Of a stretch of DNA of 64,000 nucleotides, positions 48,585 through 57,540 are shown piece by piece. Under the pieces are notes generated by a model. That model had not been told where the DNA came from and made no database searches. It worked only from the letters and a program-made list of their open reading frames with translations. The stretch comes from Subdoligranulum variabile (GTDB lineage Bacteria > Bacillota > Clostridia > Oscillospirales > Ruminococcaceae). The stretch is from assembly GCF_025152575.1 (NCBI RefSeq), contig NZ_CP102293.1:620001-684000 (forward strand), given 5' to 3'. The position numbers and the translations under genes were made by a program. Each line of letters opens with the position of its first letter. The stretch's first letter is position 1.

Positions 48585-49523
48585 TCAATGGCGGCGTCCC
48601 ACACCGCCGCCGCGGCTGGAGCCACCGCCAGGGCGGAAACCACCGCCGGGACGGCCTGCGCCGCCAAACCCACCGCGGGGAGGACGGGGCGCACCGCCGA
48701 ATCCGCCGGGACGAGGGCCGCCCGGGCGAGGACCGCCATAGCCGCCGGGGCCCGGACCGAAGCCGGGCGGTGGAGGCGGCGGACGGCGGGGACGCCGTGG
48801 CCGGGAGGCAAGGCCCAGGCCGTACCAGAACAGCCCGTTGCCGAACCCGCCGCCGCGCGGAGGCCGCGGGCCGGGGCCACGGGGCCGGGTAAAGCTGCCC
48901 AGCAGCGCGATCATCAGCAGCACCGCCACGATGATCAGCACCACCGCCATGGGGCTGATGCCACCCCGGTCAGAGGGAGCCGCCGGGGCCTGGGCAGCAT
49001 TGTCCAGCGTGGACACGGGGATGCCGTAGATTGTGCAGAGTTCCTCGGCAATGGCCCGTACCGTCTTCTGGGTACCGGCATCGTAATCCTGTTCCACCCA
49101 GCTGGGTTCCAGATCCTCGTCCAGAATGGTCCCCAGCTTGCTGATGGTCAGCTGAGCTTCCAGACCGGCACCGCGGGTAACATAGTAGTCATCCTCCCCC
49201 GGCACCAGCAGCAGCAAAACGCCGTTGTCCTTGTCAGCCGAACCCAGCCCCCAGGTGTTGAGGACATCGTAGGCATAGCCCTCCATGGTGGAGTTGCCGA
49301 TATATTCCGTTGTATATACCCCGATCTGGGCCCCGCAGGTATTCTGCAGAGCTACCGAAAGGTCCCCCACGTAGGCTTCCGTCTCGGTGGAGAGGATGCC
49401 GGCGTAGTCATTGACCGCCTGATTCGGGTCCAGCTCAGGGGCCGCCTGTACGGTGATGGCGCCTGCCCCCAGCAGGCAGAACACCGCCGCGGCTGCCGCG
49501 GTGCGGCGAATCCGTTTGTTCAT
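48585..49523 (-). CDS. TPM-domain (YgcG-like) secreted/membrane protein, 312 aa
   Basis: A signal peptide (~1-28), a TPM domain (~35-170: VNDYAGILSTETEAYVGDLS, GVLLLLVPGEDDYYVTRGAG), one membrane segment (~192-212) and a tail of ~90 residues made mostly of Gly, Pro and Arg. TPM proteins are linked to photosystem repair in plants and to envelope stress in bacteria. It is last in an operon with xpaC, telA and lemA homologues. Confidence 0.82.
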   Translation of the reverse strand: MNKRIRRTAAAAAVFCLLGAGAITVQAAPELDPNQAVNDYAGILSTETEAYVGDLSVALQNTCGAQIGVYTTEYIGNSTMEGYAYDVLNTWGLGSADKDNGVLLLLVPGEDDYYVTRGAGLEAQLTISKLGTILDEDLEPSWVEQDYDAGTQKTVRAIAEELCTIYGIPVSTLDNAAQAPAAPSDRGGISPMAVVLIIVAVLLMIALLGSFTRPRGPGPRPPRGGGFGNGLFWYGLGLASRPRRPRRPPPPPPGFGPGPGGYGGPRPGGPRPGGFGGAPRPPRGGFGGAGRPGGGFRPGGGSSRGGGVGRRH

Positions 49524-49535
49524 TTTCCGTTTCCT

Positions 49536-50210
49536 TTATCCGTTTCCGGTCATGCCGACGGCAACATCCGCCGGGGCAAAGGTCTGCAGCGGTCCGGCGT
49601 TCCACAAGCCGGCCAGCACATTGGCCGGGAAAGCCGAAACCGTCGCGTTGTAGTCTTCCGCTTTTGTATTATAGTCGGCCGCAGCGCGCTCAATCGTGGC
49701 CTGGGCCGAGGTAAAGCTGTCGTGCAGGTCATCCAGCTGGCCCTTCGCCTTGCTGTCGGCCACATCCGAAGCTGCAGTGTACACAAGATCCACCGCCCCC
49801 GAAAGTGCCGTATTCAGTTGGTACTGAACGGCGGGTCGGGCGGCATCTGCCTCGGCGTTCCAGCTATCCAGCGCCGCCTGGGCCGCCTGGACATCCGCGT
49901 CCTGCTCCCCCAGCACATTGCCGGCCACCCGGATCAGACTGGCCGCCGCATCGGCCTGGGCGGCGAAATCGCCCTGGATGCTGTGGCCGTATTCATCCTG
50001 CTGTGCCGAATAGATCCGTGCCGTGCTGCTGCGCACGCCTTTGAGCCGTGCCCCGCCAATGCCGAACACCGACACCAGCGCCAGCGCCACCAGCGCCAGC
50101 GCAGCCACCGGACGTTTGCGGGCGGGCGGCGGCAGTCTGGACTCCACCTCGCCGAAAACTTCCAGCTGCGGGCCGTGAATTACAAAAGTTTCCTGTTGTT
50201 CCAGCTGCAT
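49536..50210 (-). CDS. LemA-family protein, 224 aa
   Basis: A short N-terminal cytoplasmic part, one membrane segment (~36-56) and a long helical outer domain. The ending AADYNTKAEDYNATVSAFPA then NVLAGLWNAGPLQTF is the LemA C-terminal signature. The family is ~185 aa; this one has an extended N-terminus. Role unknown; genomically paired with TPM proteins, as here. Confidence 0.8.
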   Translation of the reverse strand: MQLEQQETFVIHGPQLEVFGEVESRLPPPARKRPVAALALVALALVSVFGIGGARLKGVRSSTARIYSAQQDEYGHSIQGDFAAQADAAASLIRVAGNVLGEQDADVQAAQAALDSWNAEADAARPAVQYQLNTALSGAVDLVYTAASDVADSKAKGQLDDLHDSFTSAQATIERAAADYNTKAEDYNATVSAFPANVLAGLWNAGPLQTFAPADVAVGMTGNG

Positions 50211-50245
50211 GACAGTTCCTCTGTTGTCCCTTTACCGGCCGGAAA

Positions 50246-51427
50246 TCAGTTGTTGATCTCCAGCAGTTTGGCGCGCAGCTCGCCCTCGATGCGGCCCAGT
50301 TCCTGTTCAGCGGTCGCACGCTTGGCCTTGCCGTCGGCGCGGATCTTGTTCAGTTCGTCCAGCGTCTCGATGAGCTGCTTGTTGGTCTGCTGCAGCGTCT
50401 CGATGTCCACAATGCCGCGCTCGGACTCCTTGGCAATGTCGATGGTGCCCTGCTTGAGGGTCGCCGCATTGCGCTTGAGCAGTTCGTTGGTGGCATCGGT
50501 GACGGCCCGCTCCGCCTTCATGGCCTCCTGGCTGTGGGCAATGCCCAAGGCCAGCACCATCTGGTTCTTCCAAAGCGGGATGGTATTCACAATGGTGGTC
50601 TGGATCTTTTCCGCCATCATTGTGTCGTTGGACTGGATCAGCCGGATCTGCGGGCCCATCTGGATGGACACATTCCGGGTCAGCTCCAGGTCATAGAGCT
50701 TTTTCTCAAACCGGTCGCAGAGATCCGCCAGATCCCGGGCCGCCTGGGCGTCCTCCGGCAGCTGGGTGCGCTGGGCTTTCTCCTGCGCTTCCTTCAGTTC
50801 CCCGGCGCGGACGGCCGCCAGCTTCTTCTTGCCGGCCAGGATATACATGGTCAGTTCCTTGAAGTAGACAAGGTTCAGCTGGTACATCTTGTCCAGCATG
50901 GTGATGTCCTTCATCAAAGTGACCTGGTGGTCCTCCAGCTGGGCACGGATACGCTCCACATTCTTGTCGGCGCTTTCGTACCGGGTTTTCAGCTGCTCAA
51001 TGTTGTTGCTGGCTTTCTTGAACAGCCCGAAAATGCCCTTGGGCTGCTCCGCCTTGGCGTCAAATCCCTGCAGTTCGGCAATCAGGCTGGTGATCAGGTC
51101 GCCGGTCTCCCCCATGTCCTTGGTCTTCACCCGGGAGAGCGCCGTCTCGGAGAAATCACTGAGTTTCTTCTGGCTGGCGGCACCATACTGCAGAACCATC
51201 TGGGAGTTGGTGATGTCAATTTTCTCGGCGAAATCATCCACCATCTTCTGTTCTTCAGGGCTCAGGGGGGTATCCTCCACCTGAACAGGTTCCGCCTTCT
51301 TGGCTTCCTCCACCGCTTTTTCCTCCGCCAGCGGGTCCAGTGTCAGGCTCGGCGCGGGCGCCGCGTCCAGCGTCAGCGAGGGGGCGGCAGGCACGTTCAG
51401 GTCCAATTCCTTGTTCAGGTCAGCCAT
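50246..51427 (-). CDS. TelA/YaaN-family toxic anion resistance protein, 393 aa
   Basis: Soluble and almost wholly helical, with the family blocks SADKNVERIRAQLEDHQVTL, LDKMYQLNLVYFKELTMYIL and LWKNQMVLALGIAHSQEAM. Homologues give tolerance to tellurite and cell-envelope agents. It follows the XpaC-like gene by 29 bases, the same pairing as xpaC-yaaN in Bacillus. Confidence 0.93.
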   Translation of the reverse strand: MADLNKELDLNVPAAPSLTLDAAPAPSLTLDPLAEEKAVEEAKKAEPVQVEDTPLSPEEQKMVDDFAEKIDITNSQMVLQYGAASQKKLSDFSETALSRVKTKDMGETGDLITSLIAELQGFDAKAEQPKGIFGLFKKASNNIEQLKTRYESADKNVERIRAQLEDHQVTLMKDITMLDKMYQLNLVYFKELTMYILAGKKKLAAVRAGELKEAQEKAQRTQLPEDAQAARDLADLCDRFEKKLYDLELTRNVSIQMGPQIRLIQSNDTMMAEKIQTTIVNTIPLWKNQMVLALGIAHSQEAMKAERAVTDATNELLKRNAATLKQGTIDIAKESERGIVDIETLQQTNKQLIETLDELNKIRADGKAKRATAEQELGRIEGELRAKLLEINN

Positions 51428-51456
51428 GTGAGGGTCCTTCCTTTCTCGTCTTTTCG

Positions 51457-52086
51457 TTATTTCGTCAGGTTCTGGCTCTTCAGAATGCTGTCCAGGACCT
51501 CAATGTCTGTGGAGATATCCAGCGCTTCCGCACTGTACAGGGCGTCCAGCTGGTTTTCAAACGCGGTGGCTGTCGTCTCGGCATTTTGCCGCAGCTCCCG
51601 CAGGATCTGGGCAGCGTTTTCTCCCTTTACGCCATTCTTTTCCAGATTGGCGTAAGCGCTCATCAGTTTGACCACTTCCGGCAGATAATACCGCGCAAAC
51701 CGGTCGATCTGCCGCGCCTTGTCGGGGGCACCTTCCACCACCGCCGCAATGCTGCGGCCGGCCTTTTCCATCCGGTCCATGGCATGGGAAAGCTGGGTAT
51801 CGGGGATGGCCTCATTCAGCGCATGGAGCGCATCCAGATTGGCGGCAATGCCGTTGAGCATGGCATCCACATCCTCGCTACCGGTGGCATAGGGTACCAG
51901 CCTGCGCACCACCCGCATGGGGCAGAACCGACGGGCCACCCCATACACCACGGCACTGCAGACCGCTACGATCACCAGATTGCCCAGCGTGTAGGGCGGG
52001 AATACCAGCGACGCCACCGGCCAGGTCAATGCCGCCAGATACAGCGGCAGAACCGGCCGGACCTGCTTTTCTTCCCACTTGCTCAT
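51457..52086 (-). CDS. xpaC: XpaC-like protein (BCIP hydrolysis family), 209 aa
   Basis: Two membrane segments (~12-50) precede a helical domain with RFARYYLPEVVKLMSAYANL and a C-terminal acidic ALDISTDIEVLDSILK. It is about the usual family length and is the compact paralogue of the larger protein at 45210-46451. ATG 52086 follows GGGAGG. First gene of the xpaC-telA-lemA-tpm unit. Confidence 0.8.
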   Translation of the reverse strand: MSKWEEKQVRPVLPLYLAALTWPVASLVFPPYTLGNLVIVAVCSAVVYGVARRFCPMRVVRRLVPYATGSEDVDAMLNGIAANLDALHALNEAIPDTQLSHAMDRMEKAGRSIAAVVEGAPDKARQIDRFARYYLPEVVKLMSAYANLEKNGVKGENAAQILRELRQNAETTATAFENQLDALYSAEALDISTDIEVLDSILKSQNLTK

Positions 52087-52116
52087 GGCATATCCTCCCG
52101 ATGGAATATTAGACTT

Positions 52117-52145
52117 ATTATAGACCAAAAACAGGGGCGTTTCAA
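52117..52145 (-). promoter_or_regulatory. Promoter for the xpaC-telA-lemA-tpm operon
   Basis: TTGAAA (complement of 52140-52145) and TATAAT (complement of 52117-52122) are 17 bases apart on the minus strand, 30 bases upstream of ATG 52086. Confidence 0.82.
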
Positions 52146-52672
52146 CCGTCCCCCTGTAAAAAAGGTGTGAGCGCCGTGCCCCACACCGCCCGCAGTTTTT
52201 CCATCGACCAGGCCGCGTTGGCGGGACTGGTGCTGGGCAGCACCGTGGCAGACAGACCGGTCAGCGGCTGGGCATACCGGGCATAGACCCGCCCCGAAGC
52301 CGCCCCGTTGCAGAATACGGCCTGCACCCCCAGTCGCCGGATCAGTGCCGCTACATCGTTGGGCTGCACATTGCGGATGGAAGCGTCCGACGCACCACGG
52401 ATGTCACAGGCGCCGATGGTGTCCCACACCGCCAGTCCGTGGCGCAGAATGATCTGCTTTTTCGCCTCGATGTCCGCCCAGTCGGGCACCGGCTCCCCGG
52501 TGAGGGAGGCCAGCAGCGGCCAGAACCGATTCTGGGGATGCCCGTAAAAAAAGCCCTGTTCCCTGCTTTTGGGACTGGGGAAACTGCCCAGGATCAGCGC
52601 CCCCGCCCGTTCTCCGTGCAGGGGCGGCAGGCCCGGTCCCACATGGGTGTAGGCCGCTTTGGTGACAGCCAT
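52142..52672 (-). CDS. Uracil-DNA-glycosylase-superfamily DNA-deoxyinosine glycosylase-like protein, 176 aa
   Basis: The motif LILGSFPSPKSREQGFFYGH then PQNRFWPLLASL and the late SPANAAWSMEKL match the hypoxanthine-DNA/mismatch glycosylase branch of the UDG superfamily. It would remove deaminated purines from DNA. ATG 52672 lies one base after the stop of the HAD gene, with GGAGG nine bases upstream. Confidence 0.85.
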   Translation of the reverse strand: MAVTKAAYTHVGPGLPPLHGERAGALILGSFPSPKSREQGFFYGHPQNRFWPLLASLTGEPVPDWADIEAKKQIILRHGLAVWDTIGACDIRGASDASIRNVQPNDVAALIRRLGVQAVFCNGAASGRVYARYAQPLTGLSATVLPSTSPANAAWSMEKLRAVWGTALTPFLQGDG

Positions 52673-52673
52673 C

Positions 52674-53480
52674 TCAGAACGCCTCCGGCCAGAGTTCGCG
52701 GCAAAGATCCGCCACCCCGTGGGGTCCGGCATCGGGACCGATGCGGTCCGCGGCGGCTTTAGCAGCCTCACTGCCGTTGGCCATGGCAATGCCCAGCCCT
52801 GCAGCGGCAAGCATCGGCACATCGTTGTCGCCGTCCCCCACCGCCACACATTCCTCAGGCGTCAGTCCTGCCACGCCTGCCATCTCGCAAAGTCCGCGGC
52901 CCTTGTCCACATCGGCCTGGGTGATATCACAGCCGTCGCTGCCCGGGTAGGAGTAGAGGAACTGCAGCCCCAGGTATCCGTATTTTTCCTGAAACTGCGC
53001 CGCGCGCTCCCGCGGTACAAAGCCGAAGGCTCCAAAGGGCATTTCCACCAGGTGATGATCCTGGTCCTCTCCGTCCACAATATGATTGTGCAGATTCTTG
53101 GCTTTTTCCCGGCGGACAAACTCCTCATAGCCGATATAGGCATAGTTGGCATCGTGGAAGGTGAACCGCAGCGGCAGTTCGTAGTCCTCAAAAAAATCCA
53201 CCAGGGCGTACATTTCCTCATTGGTCAGCCGGTGCAGCGCCAGTTCGTTGCCTTTTCCGTCCAGCAGCTGGCCGCCTCCCGAGCAAACCCAGTAATCCGG
53301 CCGCACCGACCGCAGCAGTCCCTTGCCCACACCGGCACGTCCCCGCCCTGTGGCAATGGCAATTTTTACGCCCAGACGCTGTACGGCGTTGACCGCCTCG
53401 GCGTTTTCCCGCGGGATGCGCTCACAGCTGTCGGGACGCAGCGTTCCGTCTATATCCAAAAGCAGCAGCTTGTATTTCAT
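52674..53480 (-). CDS. Cof-type HAD-family phosphatase, 268 aa
   Basis: Motif I LLLLDIDGTLRPDS (nucleophile Asp), motif II in KIAIATGRG, and motif IV VAVGDGDNDVPMLAAAGLGI with the cap domain in between place it in the Cof/YidA group of sugar or cofactor phosphatases. Substrate cannot be told. AGGAGG precedes ATG 53480; it heads a two-gene unit with the glycosylase. Confidence 0.92.
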   Translation of the reverse strand: MKYKLLLLDIDGTLRPDSCERIPRENAEAVNAVQRLGVKIAIATGRGRAGVGKGLLRSVRPDYWVCSGGGQLLDGKGNELALHRLTNEEMYALVDFFEDYELPLRFTFHDANYAYIGYEEFVRREKAKNLHNHIVDGEDQDHHLVEMPFGAFGFVPRERAAQFQEKYGYLGLQFLYSYPGSDGCDITQADVDKGRGLCEMAGVAGLTPEECVAVGDGDNDVPMLAAAGLGIAMANGSEAAKAAADRIGPDAGPHGVADLCRELWPEAF

Positions 53481-53501
53481 GAAAATTCCCTCCTGTGGGG
53501 T

Positions 53502-53531
53502 ATTATAGCAAAGTATACCGCTTTCCCGCAA
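53502..53531 (-). promoter_or_regulatory. Promoter for the HAD-glycosylase unit
   Basis: TTGCGG (complement of 53526-53531) and TATAAT (complement of 53502-53507) are 18 bases apart, just upstream of ATG 53480. Confidence 0.6.
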
Positions 53532-53558
53532 GGCATATTGTAAACGGGGGTGATCTGC

Positions 53559-54275
53559 ATGCACGGTGGTCTGGAGCTGGGACGTCCGCAGCGGCGCAGC
53601 CGCTGGCTGGGGGTGGCCGCGATCGTTCTGGCGTTGGTTGGTCTGTGGGCAGCTATGCCCTATCTCCTTGCCGTGCTGCCCGCCGGGCTTACCCGCTGCC
53701 GGGAGACAATCGGCGACTGGGTACTGCCCCATTATACCGAGGAACTGACCGCGCTGGAGCAGCAGAACGCCGCGCTGCACCGTCAGCTGGCCCGGGCTGA
53801 AGAGGCCATCGCGGAAAACGAAGCCATGCGAGAACTGCTGGGCTGTTCCCTGCCGGAAGGGAACTGGCAGCCCGCCCGGGTGGCGGCACGGCGCAGCGAC
53901 CGCGCCACCCTGGCCTGCACAGCCCGCGAGGGAGCCGATGTGCTGGACGCCCAGGGGCGCTATGCCGGGCAGGTGGTGGAAGGATCCGGCGACGGCACCT
54001 GCGTTTTTGCCTATGCCGGCAGTGACGGGGCAGCCTGTGCGGGATTGTGCGGCACGGCAGCCGGACTGCTGGAACGGCAGAGTCAGTGGGTGCTGACGGG
54101 GCTTCCGGCGGACTGCGGCCTGGCGGCAGGCAGCGTGGTGACGACGCCGGGCGGCTGCTGGCTGGGCACGCTGGCCGAAGCACCCCGACCGGAGGCTGAT
54201 GGGCTGACGGCTCGGGCGGCACTGACCGACACCGCCGATCTGAACAGCACCGTATTTTTTGTAAAAATTGAGTGA
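53559..54275 (+). CDS. mreC: MreC-like cell-shape protein, 238 aa
   Basis: One membrane segment (~18-40), a coiled coil (ELTALEQQNAALHRQLARAE, ~62-90) with ENEAMRELLGC, and a beta-rich outer domain. This is the MreC layout, though the protein is short and diverged. ATG 53559 has GGGGG eight bases upstream. It is followed after 62 bases by a class B penicillin-binding protein; mreB and mreD are absent from this window. Confidence 0.7.
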   Translation: MHGGLELGRPQRRSRWLGVAAIVLALVGLWAAMPYLLAVLPAGLTRCRETIGDWVLPHYTEELTALEQQNAALHRQLARAEEAIAENEAMRELLGCSLPEGNWQPARVAARRSDRATLACTAREGADVLDAQGRYAGQVVEGSGDGTCVFAYAGSDGAACAGLCGTAAGLLERQSQWVLTGLPADCGLAAGSVVTTPGGCWLGTLAEAPRPEADGLTARAALTDTADLNSTVFFVKIE

Positions 54276-54279
54276 GCAA

Positions 54280-54308
54280 TTGCTATTTCGACAGAAATCG
54301 CCTATACT
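54280..54308 (+). promoter_or_regulatory. Promoter for the penicillin-binding protein gene
   Basis: TTGCTA (54280-54285) and TATACT (54303-54308), 17 bases apart, lie between mreC and the PBP gene, so the PBP can be transcribed independently. Confidence 0.7.
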
Positions 54309-54337
54309 AAGAGCAGGAAAGTGGGAGGTGTTGTGCC

Positions 54338-56128
54338 ATGGCCAGACGAGGGGCAGACCGTCCGAATGGACGCGGGCGGGTCGCCGTACTGCTGGTAGTT
54401 TGCTGTGCGGTCTTTGTGCTCTTTTTTGCGCGGCTGGCCTGGATGCAGTTTGCCATGGCTGACCATTACGCCGAAAAAGCAGCCGAAGCCAGTTCGGCCA
54501 GCTACACGGTGGAGCAGCACGCTGCCCGGGGCGCCATCACCGACCGCAACGGCACGGTTCTGGCCCGGGACACCACCGTCTATGATGTCTATCTGCGGGT
54601 CCCGGCACCACCGGGCACCGATTTAACGGAAACCGTACAAACGCTGCAGGCCCTTACAGGCGGCAAGGATGTGGAAACACAACTTGCCGCCTTTTGTTCT
54701 GCCGTTTCGGCGGGAGAGCTGCTGGTGCTGGAGTCGGTGGACGACGAGACCATGGCCGCCCTGTACCGCTCCGGGCTGGTCCAGAGCGGGGCCATCCGGC
54801 TGGCCGCCCGGGGAGAGCGAAGCTGGCCGGACGGCACGCTGCTGCCCCACGCCCTGGGCTTTACAGGACCGATCACGGCGGAAGAATGGCCCTCCGCCCA
54901 GGAAAAAGGCCTTGCCATGGACAGCATCGTAGGCCAGAGCGGACTGGAGGAAGCCTACGACGATCTGCTCCGCGGGCAGGACGGGCAGCTGCTCATCAAC
55001 ACCGGACTGGATGGTGCCGTGCGGGCCACGATCCAGCAGCGCACCGCCACACCGGGCGCCACACTGGTGCTGACGCTGGACGCTTCCCTGCAGGCAACGC
55101 TGCAGCAGGCCCTGCGGGAGCGCATCGAAACGCTGCAGACCACCGCCTTTGCCGGCGGCGGGCGGGAATGCCGTGCCGGGGCGGCGGTGGTCGTGGATGT
55201 GAAGACCGGCGGTATTCTGGCGGCCGCCAACTGGCCGGGCTATGATCTGAACACCTACCGCACCGACTACGCAGCGCTGTCCGCCGACCCGGGGGCTCCG
55301 CTGCTGGACCGAGCCTTCCAGGGGCTGTACGCACCGGGATCTGCCTTCAAGCCCGCGGTCGCCGCTGCGGCCCTCACCGCCGGGATCGACCCCAACGCCA
55401 CCGTCAACTGTACAGGGCGGTACCTCTATTACAGCGGCTATCAGCCCGGGTGTCTGCAGTATGGACACTCCGGGCCGGTGGATATGCGCACCGCCCTGGA
55501 ACAGAGCTGCAATATCTTTTTCTACGACGTGGGACGGCGGCTGGGGGTGGACACCTTCAGCTCCATGGCCCGGCAGCTGGGGCTTTCCCAGCCCACCGGG
55601 GTGGAAGTCCGGGAAGCGGAAGGCCGCCTGACTTGGTCCACCGACGACAACTATCAGGCTGGACTCACCCTGATGGCTGCCATCGGCCAAGGCAACACCG
55701 CCGTCACCCCCGCCCAGCTGGCGGTCTACGCCGCCACGCTGGCCACCAACGGGCAGCGGCCCACCCTGCATTTTGCCGACCGGGCCCTCAACACCGCCAC
55801 CGGAGAGACCGTCTGGCAATACGAGCCGCAGTTCACAACGGTGCCCAGCGGCGAAACCGTATTCGGCCCCATCCGGGACGGCATGAAGCGGATGGCCCAG
55901 ACCAACCGGTATCTGCGGGAAGCATCGGTGGTCTGCGCCGCCAAGACCGGCAGTCCCCAGCTGGCCGACACCCTGCCCAACGGCACCCACTACGTCAACT
56001 CGGTGCTCATCGGCTATGCGCCCGCCGATGATCCGCAGATCGCGGTGGCCGTTGTGTTGGAATACGGCGGCGGCGGTTCCAACGCCACGCCCATCCTGCG
56101 GGCCGTACTGGATGCCTGGTTTGACTGA
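54338..56128 (+). CDS. Class B penicillin-binding protein (PBP2/FtsI-like transpeptidase), 596 aa
   Basis: One N-terminal membrane segment (~12-32) and a dimerisation region (~50-230) precede the transpeptidase domain. The three active-site motifs are intact: SAFK with Ser335 (GLYAPGSAFKPAV), SCN at 390-392, and KTG at 536-538. It crosslinks peptidoglycan at the outer membrane face. ATG 54338 follows GTGGGAGG. Position after mreC suggests the elongation PBP (MrdA role). Confidence 0.92.
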   Translation: MARRGADRPNGRGRVAVLLVVCCAVFVLFFARLAWMQFAMADHYAEKAAEASSASYTVEQHAARGAITDRNGTVLARDTTVYDVYLRVPAPPGTDLTETVQTLQALTGGKDVETQLAAFCSAVSAGELLVLESVDDETMAALYRSGLVQSGAIRLAARGERSWPDGTLLPHALGFTGPITAEEWPSAQEKGLAMDSIVGQSGLEEAYDDLLRGQDGQLLINTGLDGAVRATIQQRTATPGATLVLTLDASLQATLQQALRERIETLQTTAFAGGGRECRAGAAVVVDVKTGGILAAANWPGYDLNTYRTDYAALSADPGAPLLDRAFQGLYAPGSAFKPAVAAAALTAGIDPNATVNCTGRYLYYSGYQPGCLQYGHSGPVDMRTALEQSCNIFFYDVGRRLGVDTFSSMARQLGLSQPTGVEVREAEGRLTWSTDDNYQAGLTLMAAIGQGNTAVTPAQLAVYAATLATNGQRPTLHFADRALNTATGETVWQYEPQFTTVPSGETVFGPIRDGMKRMAQTNRYLREASVVCAAKTGSPQLADTLPNGTHYVNSVLIGYAPADDPQIAVAVVLEYGGGGSNATPILRAVLDAWFD

Positions 56129-56233
56129 ATAAGGGACTCATAGGCAGATGTCCGGGGATTTTTGCACACCACTCTAGACAGTATGTTGTTAAAACGTTCA
56201 AAAAAGCGGATTCTTTTTTAATCAAAAAGTCAG

Positions 56234-56262
56234 TTGTCGCCGCTTGCAAAGTGTGTTAGAAT
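56234..56262 (+). promoter_or_regulatory. Promoter for the minD-like gene
   Basis: TTGTCG (56234-56239) and TAGAAT (56257-56262) are 17 bases apart, ~55 bases before TTG 56317, within a 188-bp gap that otherwise shows nothing. Confidence 0.6.
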
Positions 56263-56316
56263 ATGAATGAGAGAGTGTCGCGGTAGTGTGCGGCCTCAAC
56301 TACAGGAGGCACGCCC

Positions 56317-57057
56317 TTGAACGCACAATGTATCATGCTCTGTTCCGGCAAAGGCGGCACCGGCAAAAGCACCGTTTCGGTGCTGCTGGGCGCCGCACTG
56401 GCCCGGCTGGGCCGCAAGGTCCTGCTGGTGGAACTGGATTCCGGTCTGCGCAGCGTCGATATTATCGCCGGTGTATATGGCCGTACCGTTTATGATATTG
56501 AAGATGTTCTCTGCGGTCGGTGCGAGGCTGGCAAGGCCATCGTACCCAGTCCGCTGTATCCCGGACTTTCGGTCATCAGCGCCCCATATGAAGGCGGCGA
56601 CGTCGAAGCGGCACCGTTGGGGCGGCTGCTGATGGCCGTACGTCCGTATTTTGATTTTGTCCTGTTGGATACCGCCGCCGGCATGGGAGCCCCTTTCACC
56701 GCGGCGGTCACGGTAGCGGACAAGGCCCTGCTGGTGCTGACCCCCGACCCCGTGGCCCTGCGGGACGGCAAGATTGTGGCTGACCGGATCCTAAGCGGCG
56801 GCCGTCCCCAGAGTACCGTGCGGCTGGTCATGAACCGGGTCACCCGGGACAGTTTCGGCAAACGGGCGGCGGTCTTCGATCTGGATGAATGCATCGATAC
56901 CGTAGGAGCCCAGCTGCTGGCGGTCATCCCCGAAAGCCGGGAACTGCAGCAAGCGGGCGTCCACGGCTCTATTCCCTCCCCCGGGGATCCTGCCGTAACC
57001 GCCGGGCAGGCAATGGCAAAACGTCTATGCGGGCAGCGTGTCCCGCTTACCTTTTAA
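56317..57057 (+). CDS. minD: MinD/ParA-family ATPase, 246 aa
   Basis: The deviant Walker [21 protein letters not shown] is at ~9-28, the switch region is [20 protein letters not shown], and VMNRVTRD follows. MinD places the division site by membrane-bound ATPase cycling, but neither minC nor minE is seen beside it and the typical C-terminal amphipathic helix is not obvious. TTG 56317 has AGGAGG seven bases upstream. Confidence 0.78.
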   Translation: MNAQCIMLCSGKGGTGKSTVSVLLGAALARLGRKVLLVELDSGLRSVDIIAGVYGRTVYDIEDVLCGRCEAGKAIVPSPLYPGLSVISAPYEGGDVEAAPLGRLLMAVRPYFDFVLLDTAAGMGAPFTAAVTVADKALLVLTPDPVALRDGKIVADRILSGGRPQSTVRLVMNRVTRDSFGKRAAVFDLDECIDTVGAQLLAVIPESRELQQAGVHGSIPSPGDPAVTAGQAMAKRLCGQRVPLTF

Positions 57058-57080
57058 TTTGCGAAGGATGGTGTAGCGTT

Positions 57081-57485
57081 ATGATAATCGCCTTGGTGGC
57101 ACACGACTCCAAAAAGGAGTTGATGGTGCAGTTCTGCACCGCCTATCGGCATATACTGTCGCAGCACCAACTGATCGCCACCGGTACCACCGGCCGGCTG
57201 GTAGAGGAAAACACTGGCCTGACCGTACAGAAATTTCTGCCGGGCGGCCACGGCGGTGACCAGCAGATCATGGCACGCATCGCCTGCGATGAGGTGGACA
57301 TGCTGCTGTTCTTCCGTGACCCCATCAGCGCCAAGCCCAGTGAGCCCAACGAGATGAACCTGCTGCGCATCTGCGATGTGCACAACATTCCGGTGGCGAC
57401 CAACATCGCCACCGCCGAAGTGCTGATTCACGGCCTGGAGCACGGCGACCTCGACTGGCGTACCATCCTCAACCCGCAGCATTGA
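57081..57485 (+). CDS. mgsA: Methylglyoxal synthase, 134 aa
   Basis: The enzyme converts dihydroxyacetone phosphate to methylglyoxal, a bypass of lower glycolysis. Signature residues: [46 protein letters not shown] with the catalytic Asp, and [20 protein letters not shown]. Length is typical. It lies 23 bases after minD, an order often found at the end of mre/min clusters in clostridia. Confidence 0.96.
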   Translation: MIIALVAHDSKKELMVQFCTAYRHILSQHQLIATGTTGRLVEENTGLTVQKFLPGGHGGDQQIMARIACDEVDMLLFFRDPISAKPSEPNEMNLLRICDVHNIPVATNIATAEVLIHGLEHGDLDWRTILNPQH

Positions 57486-57496
57486 TTTCACAGCAC

Positions 57497-57535
57497 AAAA
57501 ACTGCCCCGCACCACTGGGTGCGGGGCAGTTTTTT
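57497..57535. terminator. Strong bidirectional terminator
   Basis: A 17-bp stem (57497-57513 with 57518-57534) around a four-base loop, with A and T runs at either side, separates mgsA from the convergent anti-sigma gene. Confidence 0.95.
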
Positions 57536-57540
57536 CTGTT

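Noticed and set aside
48585..48860. Repetitive GC-rich stretch as a CRISPR or tandem repeat locus
   Set aside because: It is the low-complexity Gly/Pro/Arg tail of the TPM-domain protein; the frame is open and there are no spacers.
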